DNA from: Cryptomeria japonica
Lineage: Eukaryota; Streptophyta; Pinopsida; Cupressales; Cupressaceae
DNA: 64,000 nucleotides
Direction of reading: 5' to 3'
Assembly: GCF_030272615.1 (NCBI RefSeq)
Contig: NC_081415.1
Coordinates: 421,224,257 to 421,288,256 of the forward strand
The notes below the pieces were generated by a model. It saw only the letters and a list, made by a program, of their open reading frames with translations. It searched no databases and had not been told where the DNA came from. Positions within the stretch are counted from its first letter, which is position 1, and the number at the start of each line of letters is the position of its first letter. A program made the position numbers and the translations under genes. Of the stretch, positions 11,340 through 22,993 are shown in pieces.

Positions 11340-12710
11340 TGTTGGCATTTTGAGTTTGTTTGGAATTTTGCATAAGAGATTGCATTAATGATATGTTGTC
11401 ATTGATGTCAATTGAACTAGTAAAAGGTATTCATGTTATTGTTGATATTGTTGTTCTTTTTATATTAGCTTATAATTGGTAAGAAGAGATTTGTACAAGA
11501 TGTTGTAACTGGTGTATGTAAAGTTTGTGAGTTGAACAGGTGAACCAGTGTGAAGGGTTAAACCTTTGGTAAACCCTATCAGCTATTAAAACCTAATCGA
11601 TCAAGTTTGTTGGTTTATTATCCGATGAGTGGTAATGATGGAGACACATGTGATCATTGTATGAGGAGAAATTTGGCGTGTTTGCTTATTGTCTAGGGAA
11701 GGAGCAAAGTGGATTGCATTGGGTTACAAAATCCAATGGAGCGGTGATCATGTAGCGGTTGGAATTGTCTTGAATAATGTGAAGAGATTGTTAAGATTTC
11801 TAACGGTCAAGATTGAACCAACTTGTTTGTAATCTCAATGATAAGAATTAGGTTTTTGTTGTGTTACCAACCTAATTGATTTGCATTTAAGGTCGATGAA
11901 GTTGTTTGCAAAGGTTGTTGGCAAGGTTGATAGAAAACCTGTTGAGTGTGTGGCTTCCCAACTAGTGAATGCATCTGCACTTTGAGTGAAGGCAGATTGA
12001 AGCTTAGAAGGATCTGATCAAGCAAAGATAGTGCTACTTAGATAGATCAAGAAAACCTATTGTTTTCTAACAATTATAGCAGAAGTGAAATCCCTTAACC
12101 GGGTAAACTCTAACAAGATTGGTTACTCATTAAATCCTCTAACAAGGTGGTCTATTAGCTTGGATTCTTAAATCCTCCAACGAGGATACTCCTAACAGGG
12201 TATTGTGCTTCTAACAAGACATATTTGTAAATCCCTTAACCAGGTGATTCCTAACCGGAATTAGTTCTTAATAGGACTTATTGTAAAGCTCTAACATGCT
12301 TTGGCTCCTAATAGGGTGAACTTCAAAAGAGTTTAGATAGATATCCTTGTGATTCCCATCTCACCATGGTTTTTACCTATTTGGGTTTTCCACGTATAAG
12401 CATTTGTGTCAAGTGGTGAATGCTTTTGTGGCTGTGATCTTATTTGTTGATTTGAGTAACTTATGATAAGGCATGTTAAGTATGAGCATTGAGAGATGAA
12501 TATGTTGAGTTATGATTAAGAATTGTTGATGTTTACAAGACTGAAGGTGTTTACTGTTAAAGTTGTCATAACAGTTAAACTAGTTAATGTCAAGTATTCC
12601 TATGAATATTGATCTTGACTGAGATATGTTTACATTGTTTGATAGAGTTTGAGTTTGGGACCCCCCCTCTCAGTATTCTACCAGATACTTATTCTTTCAT
12701 CATACCAACA
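11340..12710 (+). repeat. Copia A1 3' LTR
   Basis: The LTR starts TGTTGGCATT after the polypurine tract and ends CATACCAACA, about 1371 bp. It is the only A-family LTR here with a perfect TGTTGG...CCAACA pair. B1 coding sequence follows at 12711. Confidence 0.9.
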
Positions 12711-13868
12711 TGGGCAACCTAATGGATTTTCACTGATAGATGATAAAGATATGGTTTACAGATTGAAGAAAGCTTTACATGGATTGAAACAAGCTCCTAG
12801 AGCTTGGTATGCAAGGTTGGATAAATATCTTTTGAAGCTTGGTTTTAATAAAGGCAGTGCTAATAGTAATTTATATTATAAGATCATTGACAATGATATT
12901 CTGATTATTGAAGTATTTGTTGATGATATCATTTTTGGAGAAGAAGATAAATTATGCATGGAATTTGCTAACAAAATGCAAAATGAATTTGAAATGTCCA
13001 TGATTGGTGAAATGAGATTTTTTTTAGGTTTGCATATTACTCAAACTGATAATGTCATTTTTATCTATCAAACTAAGTATCTGAGGGAATTGTTGAAGAA
13101 GTTTGGTATGGATAATTCTAAACCGGTAAGTACTCCTATGGTGACAAGTCAGAAATTATCTATCAAGGATACTTCTACACCGGTAAATCTGACAAGGTAT
13201 AAGTAAATGATTGGTGGTCTGTTATACTTGACAAAGACTAGACCAGATATTATGAATGCAGTAAGTATTGTTTCAAGATATCAAAGTAAACCTAAAGAAA
13301 ATCATGAATGTGCAGTAAAAAGGATATTCCGGTATTTACAAGGAACAACAAAATATGGTTTATGGTATTATAAAATGATGATTTCACTTTATGTGCATAT
13401 ATTGACTCAGATTGGGCAGGAGATACTGATGACAGGAAGAGCACTTCTAGTGGAGCTTTCTTTCTTGGAAAGAAGCTGGTTTCATGGATCAACAAAAAAT
13501 AGTCATGCATTTCTTTATCTATTGCAAAAGCTGAGTATGTTGGAGCAGCAGCTAATTACACTCAAGTCTTGCGGATGAAGCAAATGTTGAAGGATGTCAA
13601 GGTAAATTATAATGAATTGGTAGTTATCTACTGTGATAACTCTACAACTATTGACATGTCTAAGAATCTGGTATTTCACTCTAAGACTAAGCATATATCA
13701 ATAAATTGTAACTTTCTGAAGGACAAGGTAGAAGGAAAGGAAGTCAAATTGGTTTATGTGAACACTAAAGAAAAGATTGTAGATATATTCACTAAACTAT
13801 TGTCTAAGGAATCATTTGAGTATTTGAGAGACAGGTTAGGGGTTTCTACCCCTCCAGCAGAGACTTGA
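12711..13868 (+). pseudogene. Copia B1 reverse transcriptase (rest) and RNase H
   Basis: The frame resumes with QPNGFSLIDDKDMVYRLKK, LHGLKQAPRAWYARLDKYLL and the catalytic EVFVDDIIFGEED. After a TAA at about 13204 it continues with MIGGLLYLTKTRPDIMNAV. A frameshift near 13374 moves to DDFTLYAY...DWAGD and AFFLGKKLVSWI. A final frame holds CDNSTTIDMSKNLVFHSKTKH and VDIFTKLLSKESFEYLRDRLG, ending at 13868. Its protein would have been the second half of the B1 polyprotein. Confidence 0.9.
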
Positions 13869-14188
13869 TTGATGCATTTTGTCATCAGTCCAACATGCAT
13901 TATCATAGATATTATTCATTCTGGTACTGATGAGTGGTGCTACTACTTAGGGGAGTAGTCAGCTTTGAGATTCAGAGGTTTACTTTATTGCTTTGATATT
14001 TTTGTCATATTTCTGGCATTGATGTTAAAGGGGGAGAGATATTGAAGTGAAAAATAAGAAAAGGAGTTGTATACATTAGGGGGAGAGTTATTGATATTCA
14101 GGACATTGTTGGTTGTCTTCCATAAGGAGAGACTTGTTTGGCATTTCTTGGTACTTAGATGTTTTTCAAATCTAGTGTTGCCATCAAT

Positions 14189-14203
14189 GCCAAAGGGGGA
14201 GAT
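14189..14203 (+). other. Copia B1 polypurine tract
   Basis: GCCAAAGGGGGAGAT is identical to the tracts of A1, A2 and B2 and directly precedes the LTR. Confidence 0.85.
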
Positions 14204-15445
14204 TATTGGCATTATTGGATGAATTGATTATGTGTTGAATTGATGTCAACACTAGCTATTATGGTTGGTTACCGATAGACAAGTTTTGGTTACCATTAAA
14301 AGCTCTAGTGTTGCCGGCAGAAGAGACTATCTATTGGACACTTCCGACATGTTTGGATCTATATATGGAATGTGTTTGGTTACATGTGGTACGTTCTTCT
14401 GGAGCATGTTTTGATCAGTTGGTATTGACTTGGTAATCGGATGCTATCATAAAATCTTGTAAACCCTTACCGACATTGGTTTAAGGTTTTACCGACAGAG
14501 CTTTCATTGAGGAATCTTGATAGGATGCATAAGTGGTGTTGGTGTAGCTTCTAGATGGATTTCAGGATGCTAAAGATGTTCTTTGATCATGGTTCAACTA
14601 CTTGAAGACATTGCTTTGGCGTGGTGGACCCAAAATAGGTCTGGTACCTATCTAGGTTATGGACCGGTATCATGTTAGCATGTACTCTACACGTTATCGG
14701 GATGTTTTGAGATGTTCTATGGATTGATTATTGTTGTTTTAGTCTTAAGCTGACATGGCATATCATTGTAATATGAATTTATGTAATGATTTTATTGTAA
14801 TATCTTTTAGGTGGCTGACCTAATTGGTTTAGGCCTTAGGGTTGGTATAAAGTGATGTAAGATCTCATTGTAAAAAAGGTGTTGTGGTCATGGAATGTAA
14901 TGTCATATGCGAAGGATATTTGGTCGATCATAGGTGATCGAATTGGGATTAAGGAAGAGGTCAAATGCCTTTGATATTGATCTTAACCGAGACTGTAATC
15001 AGGCATGGTAGATGCTATCTTTGGCAGTCCACTCTATTGGATTATTGTCCATTTATCTTGAGATGGTCATTGCCTCGCTGTAGGCAGTGAGACTCTTTTG
15101 TAATGAGCAGTACGCTCTAGGGAGTGTGCCTTCCTGCATGTGCATGCCCCTCATTGTATCACATACTTTTTGTAGAAGTATCATCTGACTGTGGGTAGGC
15201 TTCCCAGTGTGGTTTTTCCCTTTCCGTGTTTTCCACGTACAAATAATGGTGTTATGTGGTATGGTTGCTTTGCGTTGATTATTTGTTTAATTGTTAAGTT
15301 GTATTGTTTACCAGTATATGTTTCTGCTTTACTGGTACTTAATTTGGTTTAAAGTTATTAAGTGGATTAAATGATATAATATGTTAACAACTGATTCACC
15401 CCACCCCCTCTCATTTGTTCACCGGTTATCCAAATAAGAGCTACA
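14204..15445 (+). repeat. Copia B1 3' LTR
   Basis: It starts TATTGGCATT (a change from TGTTGG) and ends GAGCTACA, aligning with the B2 LTR ends TGTTGGCC...TCTAACA. Length is about 1242 bp against 1218-1219 bp in B2. Shared blocks include the TTTTCCACGTACAAAT stretch near the LTR end. Confidence 0.8.
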
Positions 15446-16770
15446 TAATTTGCCTTTATAGTTCAGGCATAACTTAGATGGAGCGCTAGGATCAGAAACC
15501 CTAACCACCCATGGTTACATTACAAAAAGAGAGGAGAATCAGATTAGGAATATTGATTTGATGGTTGCGTGTCTAAAAAAATATCCCATAACTGGGAAAG
15601 AGCAACAATCCCTAAAAAAAGGGAGAATCCTTGCAAGAATAGCGTATGAGTGTCCATTCTTAGGCCCAAAAACTCTTCAATCTGCAAGAAATGAGCATGG
15701 AAAACCTAAGAGAAGCATTTGTAGAGTCATAAAAGAGTAATGGCACTCATCCCTCAACCCTCTAAAAGTGATTGAGTTAGATCTAATTTGATTCAGCTAG
15801 CCGACGGGGTCAGAAACTGATTTTTGACCCATTAAGTCAACAACCACCCTAGGACACCTGTTTGAATTTCAATGATCACCTTCACTTTAAATTCGAGCTA
15901 CTAGATCCTCCTTTTCATGCATAGATGGATGGGCAATATCACGCCATGAAGGCTAGGCCCATCAACTAAACAATCCTACTATAGTTTGAAATGAAGGGTA
16001 GAACATATTCTTTAACCGCTGCGATATCGTGATGAAACATCCACACCGCTAGCGGACTATCACCATATCACAGGGGCAAGCGGTAGCATAGTGGCAGTTA
16101 GGGATAACCTTTGTGACCCCATGATATCCATATTCTCATATCCATACTTTTCTTGTGAGCTAGTGAGGAAAAGGACCTTCTCACTTCCCCTCTATCTCGC
16201 GCTTCCTTCACGACCCCCTTGAAATCTCTCACGGGGTGGCAGGAAAAAGGACCTTTGCGCTTCCCCTCTATCCCACAATTTATTCATGACCCCTTGAAAT
16301 ATCTCATGGGGTCATGAGGAAAAGGACCTCCTCACTTCCCCTTTATCCCATACTTCATTCACGACCCCTTTAAATCTATCGCGAGGTGGCGGGAAAACAT
16401 GCATCTTGAAAATGAGTTGGTCCCACTAGCCAAACAACCATTGCAACATCATAGCCAAGGGTGGGACCCAATTCCTAATTGTTACGAAACAATTATAACA
16501 CCTCATTCCCTCTAGGTAGCATCACTTATCACCTTGTCATGCGAAAGTAGAAAAGTTGCATTGTTCCTATTTGCGGGGAAAGAATAATAGGCACCTTCCA
16601 AGAGATAACGACTTATTTTCCTCTCGGCCACATCGCTCATCACACAGTCACACTAAAATAAAATAATGGAAGTAGGGAACAAAAGTGGAAAGTTCTTGAC
16701 TGCACAATAAGCGATAAAAAAGAACTCCCACCAGCCGGTCGCAGGTAGAAGGGGTCGGTTCTGCCATGAA
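15446..16770. other. Spacer between copia B1 and the CACTA element
   Basis: No recognised gene. A 60-codon frame at 15558-15740 (plus) has no family resemblance that I can see. The only clear structure is the 75-bp repeat at 16167-16391. Confidence 0.6.
16167..16391 (+). repeat. 75-bp tandem repeat, three copies
   Basis: Units begin GGAAAAGGACC-like at 16167, 16242 and 16318, and a fourth start is seen at about 16392. Each unit has a CACTTCCCCTCTATC-like core and a GACCCCTT-GAAAT-CTC end. Unit length varies by about one base. Confidence 0.8.
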
Positions 16771-16804
16771 CACTACTGTATTTGACTCTGAATTTCGATG
16801 AATG
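16771..16804 (+). repeat. Left terminus of the giant CACTA element
   Basis: CACTACTGTATTTGACT and the next bases align with the right terminus at about two thirds of positions over 34 bp. The first eleven bases equal the left end of the smaller element at 56170. Confidence 0.75.
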
Positions 16805-17051
16805 TTTGGTGACATATCGAAAAACTATTGTTGATTCACCGATGAACCTTGGTTTGAATTTCGAAGCTGGAATTTCATCTCTGTAACGACATTTTATTTT
16901 TCATTGAAATGACGACCAAGAATCGTCCGTCCATGACAAGGGAAATGTTTGCGGTGTTCGTTGCAATTTTTTCGTCCATCTATCAACAAAAAAAGACCAC
17001 AAAACGTTGCATAACAACCATTTGAAATCGTCAAAAATAAATTGAATTATC

Positions 17052-18461
17052 TGTTGGCATTTGCATGAAGAATGCATTAATGATATGTTATGTTGTCATT
17101 GATGTCAATTGCACCAGTAATGGTATTTATGATATTGCTGATATTGTTGTTGTTATCGATATTGGCTTGTAACCGGTAGGAAGAGTTTTGTGGAAGATGT
17201 GGTAAACCAGTAAACCGGTGTATAAGGTTAAACCCTTTTCTGTGCAATGTAACCGGTAAACCCTACCAGTTGTTTTCTTTTAAATCCTAACCAATCAAGT
17301 TTGTTGGTTTAAGATCTAATGATGAGCGGTAATGATGGAGACACGTGTGATCATTGAATGAGGATTAGTTCAGATTGTTTTGGCACGCTTGTTTGTTGTC
17401 TAGGGAATGAGCAAAGTGGATTGCATCTAATGCATAGTGCGTGATAAGTTACAAAGTCTGATGAAGTGGTGATCATGGAGCGGTTGGAATTTTCTTGAAG
17501 AATGTGAAGAGATTGTTATGATTTCTAACGGTCAAGATTGAACCGACTTGTTTGTAATCTCTATGAGAGAATTAGGGTTTTGTTGTGTTACCGACCTAAT
17601 TGATTTGTATTTAAGGTCGATGAAGTTGTTTGTAAGAGTGTTGGCTAAGTGTTGGCTAAAACCAGTTCAGTGCATGGTTGCCTAACTAGAGAATGGATCT
17701 GTAGTTTGTGTAAAAGTAGATTGAAGCTTAAAAGGATATGATCAAGCAAATGTAGTGCTATTCATATAGATCAAGAAAACCTGTTGTTTTCTAACAATCA
17801 CAGCAGAATTGAAATCCCCTAACCGGGTAAGCTCTAACAAGATTGGTTACTTCTTAAATCCTCTAACAAGGTGGTCCATTAGCTTGGATTCTCAAACCCT
17901 CTACCGAGATTACTCCTAACAGGGTATTTTACTTTTCATCAATGCATTTTGTAAATCCCTTAACTGGGTGATTTCTAACAGAATCAGTTCTTAACAGGAT
18001 TTATTGTAAAAATTTAATAGGCTTGGCTCCTAACAAGGCAAACTTCAGATGAGTTCAGATAGCTATCCTTGTGAGTCTCATCTCATTGTGGTTTTTACCT
18101 ATTTGGGTTTTCCGCATATAAACATTTGTGTCAAGTGGTGAATGTTTTTGTGGTTATGATCTTATTTGTTGATTTGATTGACTACTTAACTATTCTGATA
18201 AGGCATGATAACTGGAAGCATTGAGAGATTGAATATGTTGAGATATGACTAAGAATTTGTATGTTTACAAGATTGAAGTTGTTTATTGTTAAGTTGTTAT
18301 AATAGTTAACCGGTTGATATTGAGTATTGATCTTGATAAGTGAAAGTTTACTTTGTGATTTTGAATTTGAGATTGGGAAGTTTGTATCAGTTTTTCAGTA
18401 TACTGATTTTGCCCCCCCTCTTAGTATTCTACCAGATACTTATTCTTTCATCATACCATCA
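17052..18461 (+). repeat. Copia A2 5' LTR
   Basis: It starts TGTTGGCATTTGCATG and ends CATACCATCA, 1410 bp. It lacks a segment (TATGTTAAGTTTGTGAG and neighbours) that the 3' LTR retains; the loss lies between short GTAAACC-like repeats. It carries the CTCTAACAAG-like array at about 17810-18040. Confidence 0.9.
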
Positions 18462-18463
18462 AT

Positions 18464-18475
18464 TGGTATCAGAGC
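18464..18475 (+). other. Copia A2 primer-binding site
   Basis: TGGTATCAGAGC, two bases after the LTR, is the standard initiator-Met tRNA PBS of plant copia elements. Confidence 0.9.
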
Positions 18476-18533
18476 ATCTCAGGTCCTCTTTAACCTAAAA
18501 GCCTAACAACTTGAGGAAAAGATTTTGTAGATC

Positions 18534-19526
18534 ATGATGAAGAAAGAAGGTCTGAAGTTCAACAAAGATAACTATAGGATATGGAGCGATAGAATGAAGA
18601 TTTACATTAAGAGTCTGGGAAGTCAGTATTGGGATCATGTAGAAACTAAGTATATTACACCTATTGGAACTCTGACTAATGATCAAAAGAAAGAACAACA
18701 AGAAAATCATCAAGCATTGGAGGCTATTATCAGTTCCATGTCTGATGTTGAATATGTAGATGTTCATGGTCTTGAAACTGCATATGAAGTATGGAAAAAA
18801 CATGAAGAGATTTATAGCAGTGATGAACATGTTAAGATTGCTAAAGAGGAGAGCCTAAGAGGAAATTTTGATGACATAAGAATGTCTAAAGGTGAGAATA
18901 TCCAGCAGTATGGTCAAAGGATAAAAGAGATAGTTGGTGAAATAAATAGTGCAGGAGGGAAAGTGGAAGATGCCATAGTGATCAGTAAGGTACTGAGAAC
19001 CCTGCTACTGATCTATGCTATCTGAGTTGCATCTATTCAGGAGCTGAAGTCCATTGACAAAACTAAGGTAACTCTTGACTCTATCATTGGAAAACTTACT
19101 GCTTTTGAATGAAATTGCTATGATGGTAGTGTACAGAAATTAGAATCTATTTTCAAAGCTTCTGTCTCTAACCCATTTGTGAGAAGAAGTAGAGATATCG
19201 GCCATAGTTATGAATCTAGATCCAACAGAGATGTTGATGATGAAGACAACTTAGTGGAACTTGAAGAGTTGTTGGCAAAACGACTACCTAGAGGAATAGG
19301 GAAATATAGAGGTAAACTACCTTTAAAGTGTTTTTCATGCAACAAGATTGGTCATATAGTAGCTAACTATCCTAATGGTGAAAATGAATACAAGAAAGAC
19401 AAATTCAAGAAGTATAAGGGCAAAGGCAAGAGAGATTGTCTTATAGCGGTTGATAGTGGTGTTACTGATGAAGAATCTGATGATGATGATAGTGAAGATA
19501 TTGTGTTTGTAGCTATTAAGGAATAG
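18534..19526 (+). pseudogene. Copia A2 gag
   Basis: It starts ATG-ATG at 18534 and has YRIWSDRMKIYIKSLGSQYW, AYEVWKKHEEIYSSDEH and ENIQQYGQRIKEIVGEI, as in A1. A TGA at about 19023 and another stop near 19110 interrupt it. The frame resumes to the zinc knuckle CFSCNKIGHIVANY, again with Tyr for the last Cys, then an acidic stretch, ending at TAG 19524-19526. It formed the virus-like particle. Confidence 0.9.
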
Positions 19527-20768
19527 ATATCAGATCAGAAGGCACTAGTGTCTAGGATGGATAACTCTGATGATTGGATCATTGATAGTGGTTGTTCACA
19601 TCACATGACCGATGATCGAAGAAAATTTATTTCCTTGAAGGAATTTGATGGCGGTGTTGTCAAATCTGGCAATGACTCACCCTATATGGCTAAAGGCATG
19701 GGAGTTATTTCTCTTAATGAGAAGAGTAGTGCTAATGATGTCTATTGGGTTGAAGGCCTAAAGAACAATCTTTTGAGTATGGCACAACTTAATGACAAAG
19801 GATACCCACTGGAGTTTAAAAATGGTATGTGCAAAATTTTTGACAGCAAAGGTGAATTGATTGCAACCGAGAAACAAACCAAAGGTAATCTATTTCATCT
19901 TAATCCTAAAGTTAGCAATAGTTTGATTGCAAAGATATATGATAGCTTTCTTTGGCATAGGAGATTTTGTCATATAAACTTTGATAGCATTGTTAAAGTG
20001 AGAAAGTCCAAGACAGTAAGAGGTCTACCTCATCTAGACAAACCAGTTAATGCTTTTTGTAAATAATGTCAGTTGGGAAAGATGACTTCTTCAAATTTCA
20101 AGAGCAAGTCCTTCTCAATAGAGCACTTGTTAGATTTGCTTCATACAAATCTATGTGGACCAATAAGAACAAGAAGCATTCAAGGTGATAGAAATTTCAT
20201 GATCTTCACTGATGATTGTTCAAGGATGATGTGGGTCACATTCTTGAAGGATAAGAATGAATCTTTTGGTAAATTCAAGGCATTCAAGGCCTTAGCTGAG
20301 AAAGAGAGTGGCAAAAAGATAAAATGTTTGAGAGAAGATCAAGGTGGTGACTTTACTTCTGAGGAATTCACTAAGTACTATGATGAGAATGGTATCAAGC
20401 GGCAACTTTCTACACCAAGGACACCACAGCATAATGGTATAATAGAGAGGAACAACCAGTCAGTGGTTGAAGCTGCTAGGACAATGTTGATACAAGGAAA
20501 TATAGCGAAAACATTTTGGAAAGAAGTTGTAAGTACAGTTGTCTAGACAATGAACCGAGTTCTGATGAAAAGAGGTAAGGACAAGACCCCTTATGAATAT
20601 TGGTATGGTAGATCACTTGATGTTAGTTATTTTAAAATATTTGGTAGAAAATGTTTTATTAAAAGAGGTGATTACATCAGCAAGTTTGAAGCTAAGAGTG
20701 ATGAAGGCATATTTCTTAGCTATTCCACCAAAAGTAAGGCCTATAAATGCTTCAACAATTGGACATAG
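19527..20768 (+). pseudogene. Copia A2 protease and integrase
   Basis: The protease motif is WIIDSGCSHHMTDD. Integrase shows LWHRRFCHINF, HTNLCGPI, FTDDCSRMMWVTF, EDQGGDFTS, TPQHNGIIERNN and the C-terminal block YFKIFGRKCFI...DEGIFLSYS. Stops at about 20064 (TAA in the CK-CQLGK zinc motif), 20544 (TAG) and 20766 (TAG) divide it. Unlike A1, the N-rich TPQHNG motif is intact. Confidence 0.9.
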
Positions 20769-22639
20769 AGAATTGTTGAGAGTGTTGATGTTCATGTAGA
20801 TGAATGTCCTGAAGTCTCAGAAGGAACCAGTTCAGAGAAAAAGGATGAAGATCCATGCATTTTTCTTTTGGAACCTGAAACAGTTAAATCAGAAACTGGT
20901 AAAGAAAATCCAAATGTACTTGTTCAACCGAAACAAATAAATTCAGAAGAAGATGATAATGAAGAAGCTGAACCTGATGAGAATGATCATGTTATTCCTA
21001 GGTATGTGAGACTGAACCATAGTCCTAAGCAAATTATTGGGGATAAGGATGTTAGAGTACTGACTAGAAGAAGAATAAGAGAGAACTCTTGCATGATCTC
21101 CACCATTGAACCTAGAAGTGTTGAGGCATTTGGTGATGATCATTAGGTTATATCTAGGGAGGAGGAATTGGATCAAATTGAGAAGAACAACACTTGGACC
21201 TTGTACCCTGACCAGTAAACAAGAATGTTATAGGTACTAAATGGGTATTTAAAAACAAGTTAAATGAAGATGGTGTTGTAGTTCACAACAAGGCAAGATT
21301 AGTCTGCAAGGGTTATGCTCAAGAAGAAGGAGAAGATTATGGAGAAAATTTTGCACCAGTAGCAAGACTGGAAGGAGTAAGAACTTTACTTGCATTTTCA
21401 GCCCATAAGAAGTTGAAGGTATACCAGATGGATGTTAAGTCTGCATTTTTGAATGGGATATTGGAAGAAGAGGTATACATAGAGAAGCTTGATGGTTATG
21501 CATTAACAGATGAGAAAAACATGGTATGCAGATTGCATAAAGCTTTGTATCAATTGAAGCAGGCACCCAGAGCATGGTATGAATGGCTTCATATGCATGT
21601 GATGAAGATAGCATTTGCATGAACCAGTGATGATAATAATATTTATCTCAAGTCTGAAGGAGATGAAATACTAGTTAGTGAAATATTTATTGATGACATT
21701 ATATTTGGAGGTAATGATGTCATGAGCAATAGTTTTGCAGATGAAATGAAGAATGAGTTTGAGATATCTTTAGTAGGGGAAATAAAAAATTTCATAGGCT
21801 TGCAGATACAACAAATGAAGAATGGTATTTTCATTACTCAATCTAAGTACATGAAAGAGGTTTTGAAAACTTTTTGCATTAGTGACTATAAACCAGTTGG
21901 AACACCAATGGTTACAGGTTGTAAATTGTCCAAGGAAGACGTATCTAAGTTTTTTGATGAAAAGGAATACAGGTCAATGATTGGCAAATTACACTATGTT
22001 GTTCATAGCAAACAGGATATTGTCCATGTGGTTGGTATAGTTGCAATATTTTAGAAGAATTCAAAGGAAGCACACCTGATAGAAACCAAGAGAATTTTTA
22101 GATATCAGAAACGTACTGCTGACTATGGATTATGGTATCCATATGGAGGAAACTTTGATTTGAAGGCATACACTGATGTTGATTGGGCAGGAAATATTCA
22201 TGACCAGAAAAGTACTACCGGTGGAGCATTCTTTCTAGAAGGAAGGCTAGTTTCATGGAGTAGTAAGAAGCAAAGTTGTACTTTACAATCTACTGTTGAA
22301 GTTGAGTATGTTGCAGCTTATATGAATTGCACACAAGCTATTTGGATGAGGCACATTTTGGAAGGTTTTAAGATGAATATCTCAAAACCTATAAATATTT
22401 TATGTGATAATACATGTGTCATTAATATTTCTAAGAATCTTGTTTTGCATGCTCGCACCAAGCACATTCAATTGAAGTATCACTTCTTAAGGGAAAAATT
22501 TCAAAGTAAAGATGTTATCTTAGAGCATGTTTCTACCCAAGAGTAGCTTGCATATATCTTTACCAAACCTTTGCCTAAGACTACTTTTGAGTATCTTAGA
22601 AGTCAGTTGGGGGTTGTCCCTCTTCATGAAGTTAGTTGA
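20769..22639 (+). pseudogene. Copia A2 reverse transcriptase and RNase H
   Basis: The linker with SGTSSEKKDEDPCIF precedes RYVRLNHSPKQIIGD and the RT. A TAG near 21146 and a frame change near 21200 interrupt it before [87 protein letters not shown] and TKPLPKTTFEYLRS follow, to VPLHEVS and TGA at 22639. Further stops lie near 21620, 22052 and 22544. Confidence 0.9.
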
Positions 22640-22892
22640 GCATGATGCTAATTGCATTAGTCCTTGAATTACTTGTAGAATTTTTACATGGATTGATGAA
22701 GAAGTGGATGTATTCCATAGGGGGAGCAACAAGTTGCAGTATGTTGTTGATGCACAGTGAAATTTTGACATTACATGTTTTACTTTCAATTTGGAATTGT
22801 TGTCAAAGGGGGAGAAGAATTATGTGATTGAGGAGAAGAATTATGTGACTCGCAAAGGAAAACTAGCAACAGGCTAAAGATAGACAGAGCAT

Positions 22893-22932
22893 GGTGAATA
22901 CTTGGTAATGTAAACTAGGATTCCTATTCACC
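22893..22932 (+). repeat. Hairpin motif upstream of the A2 polypurine tract
   Basis: GGTGAATA (22893-22900) and TATTCACC (22925-22932) are complementary arms with a 24-base loop, matching the second A1 copy in arm sequence and spacing. Confidence 0.65.
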
Positions 22933-22978
22933 AATCATAGCAACAATCAGAGGTGTTGATATTTGTATTGCCATCAAT

Positions 22979-22993
22979 GCCAAAGGGGGAGAT
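22979..22993 (+). other. Copia A2 polypurine tract
   Basis: GCCAAAGGGGGAGAT directly precedes the 3' LTR. Two other GGGGGAG runs lie upstream, near 22722 and 22808, as in A1. Confidence 0.85.

Larger units (their letters stand above)
5361..12710 (+). mobile_element. Copia A1, Ty1/copia retrotransposon nested in B1
   Basis: The element has a damaged 5' LTR, PBS, gag, protease, integrase, RT and RNase H in Ty1/copia order, a polypurine tract and a 3' LTR. Both flanks are copia B1 coding sequence. The 3' LTR ends CCAACA, a perfect inverted match to its TGTTGG start. No target duplication can be scored because the 5' junction is rearranged. Its closest relative in the window is A2 at 17052-24406. 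Confidence 0.9.
4709..15445 (+). mobile_element. Copia B1, Ty1/copia element split by copia A1 and truncated by the gypsy element
   Basis: The two segments 4709-5360 and 12711-15445 join in order within one copia pol gene and match the intact-layout relative B2 at 33059-40119. The left segment stops at YKNYKV of the reverse transcriptase and the right one resumes at QPNGFSL. About 20 residues present in B2 are missing at the junction. Gag, protease and most of integrase are absent and probably lie left of the window, beyond the gypsy insertion. Confidence 0.8.
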
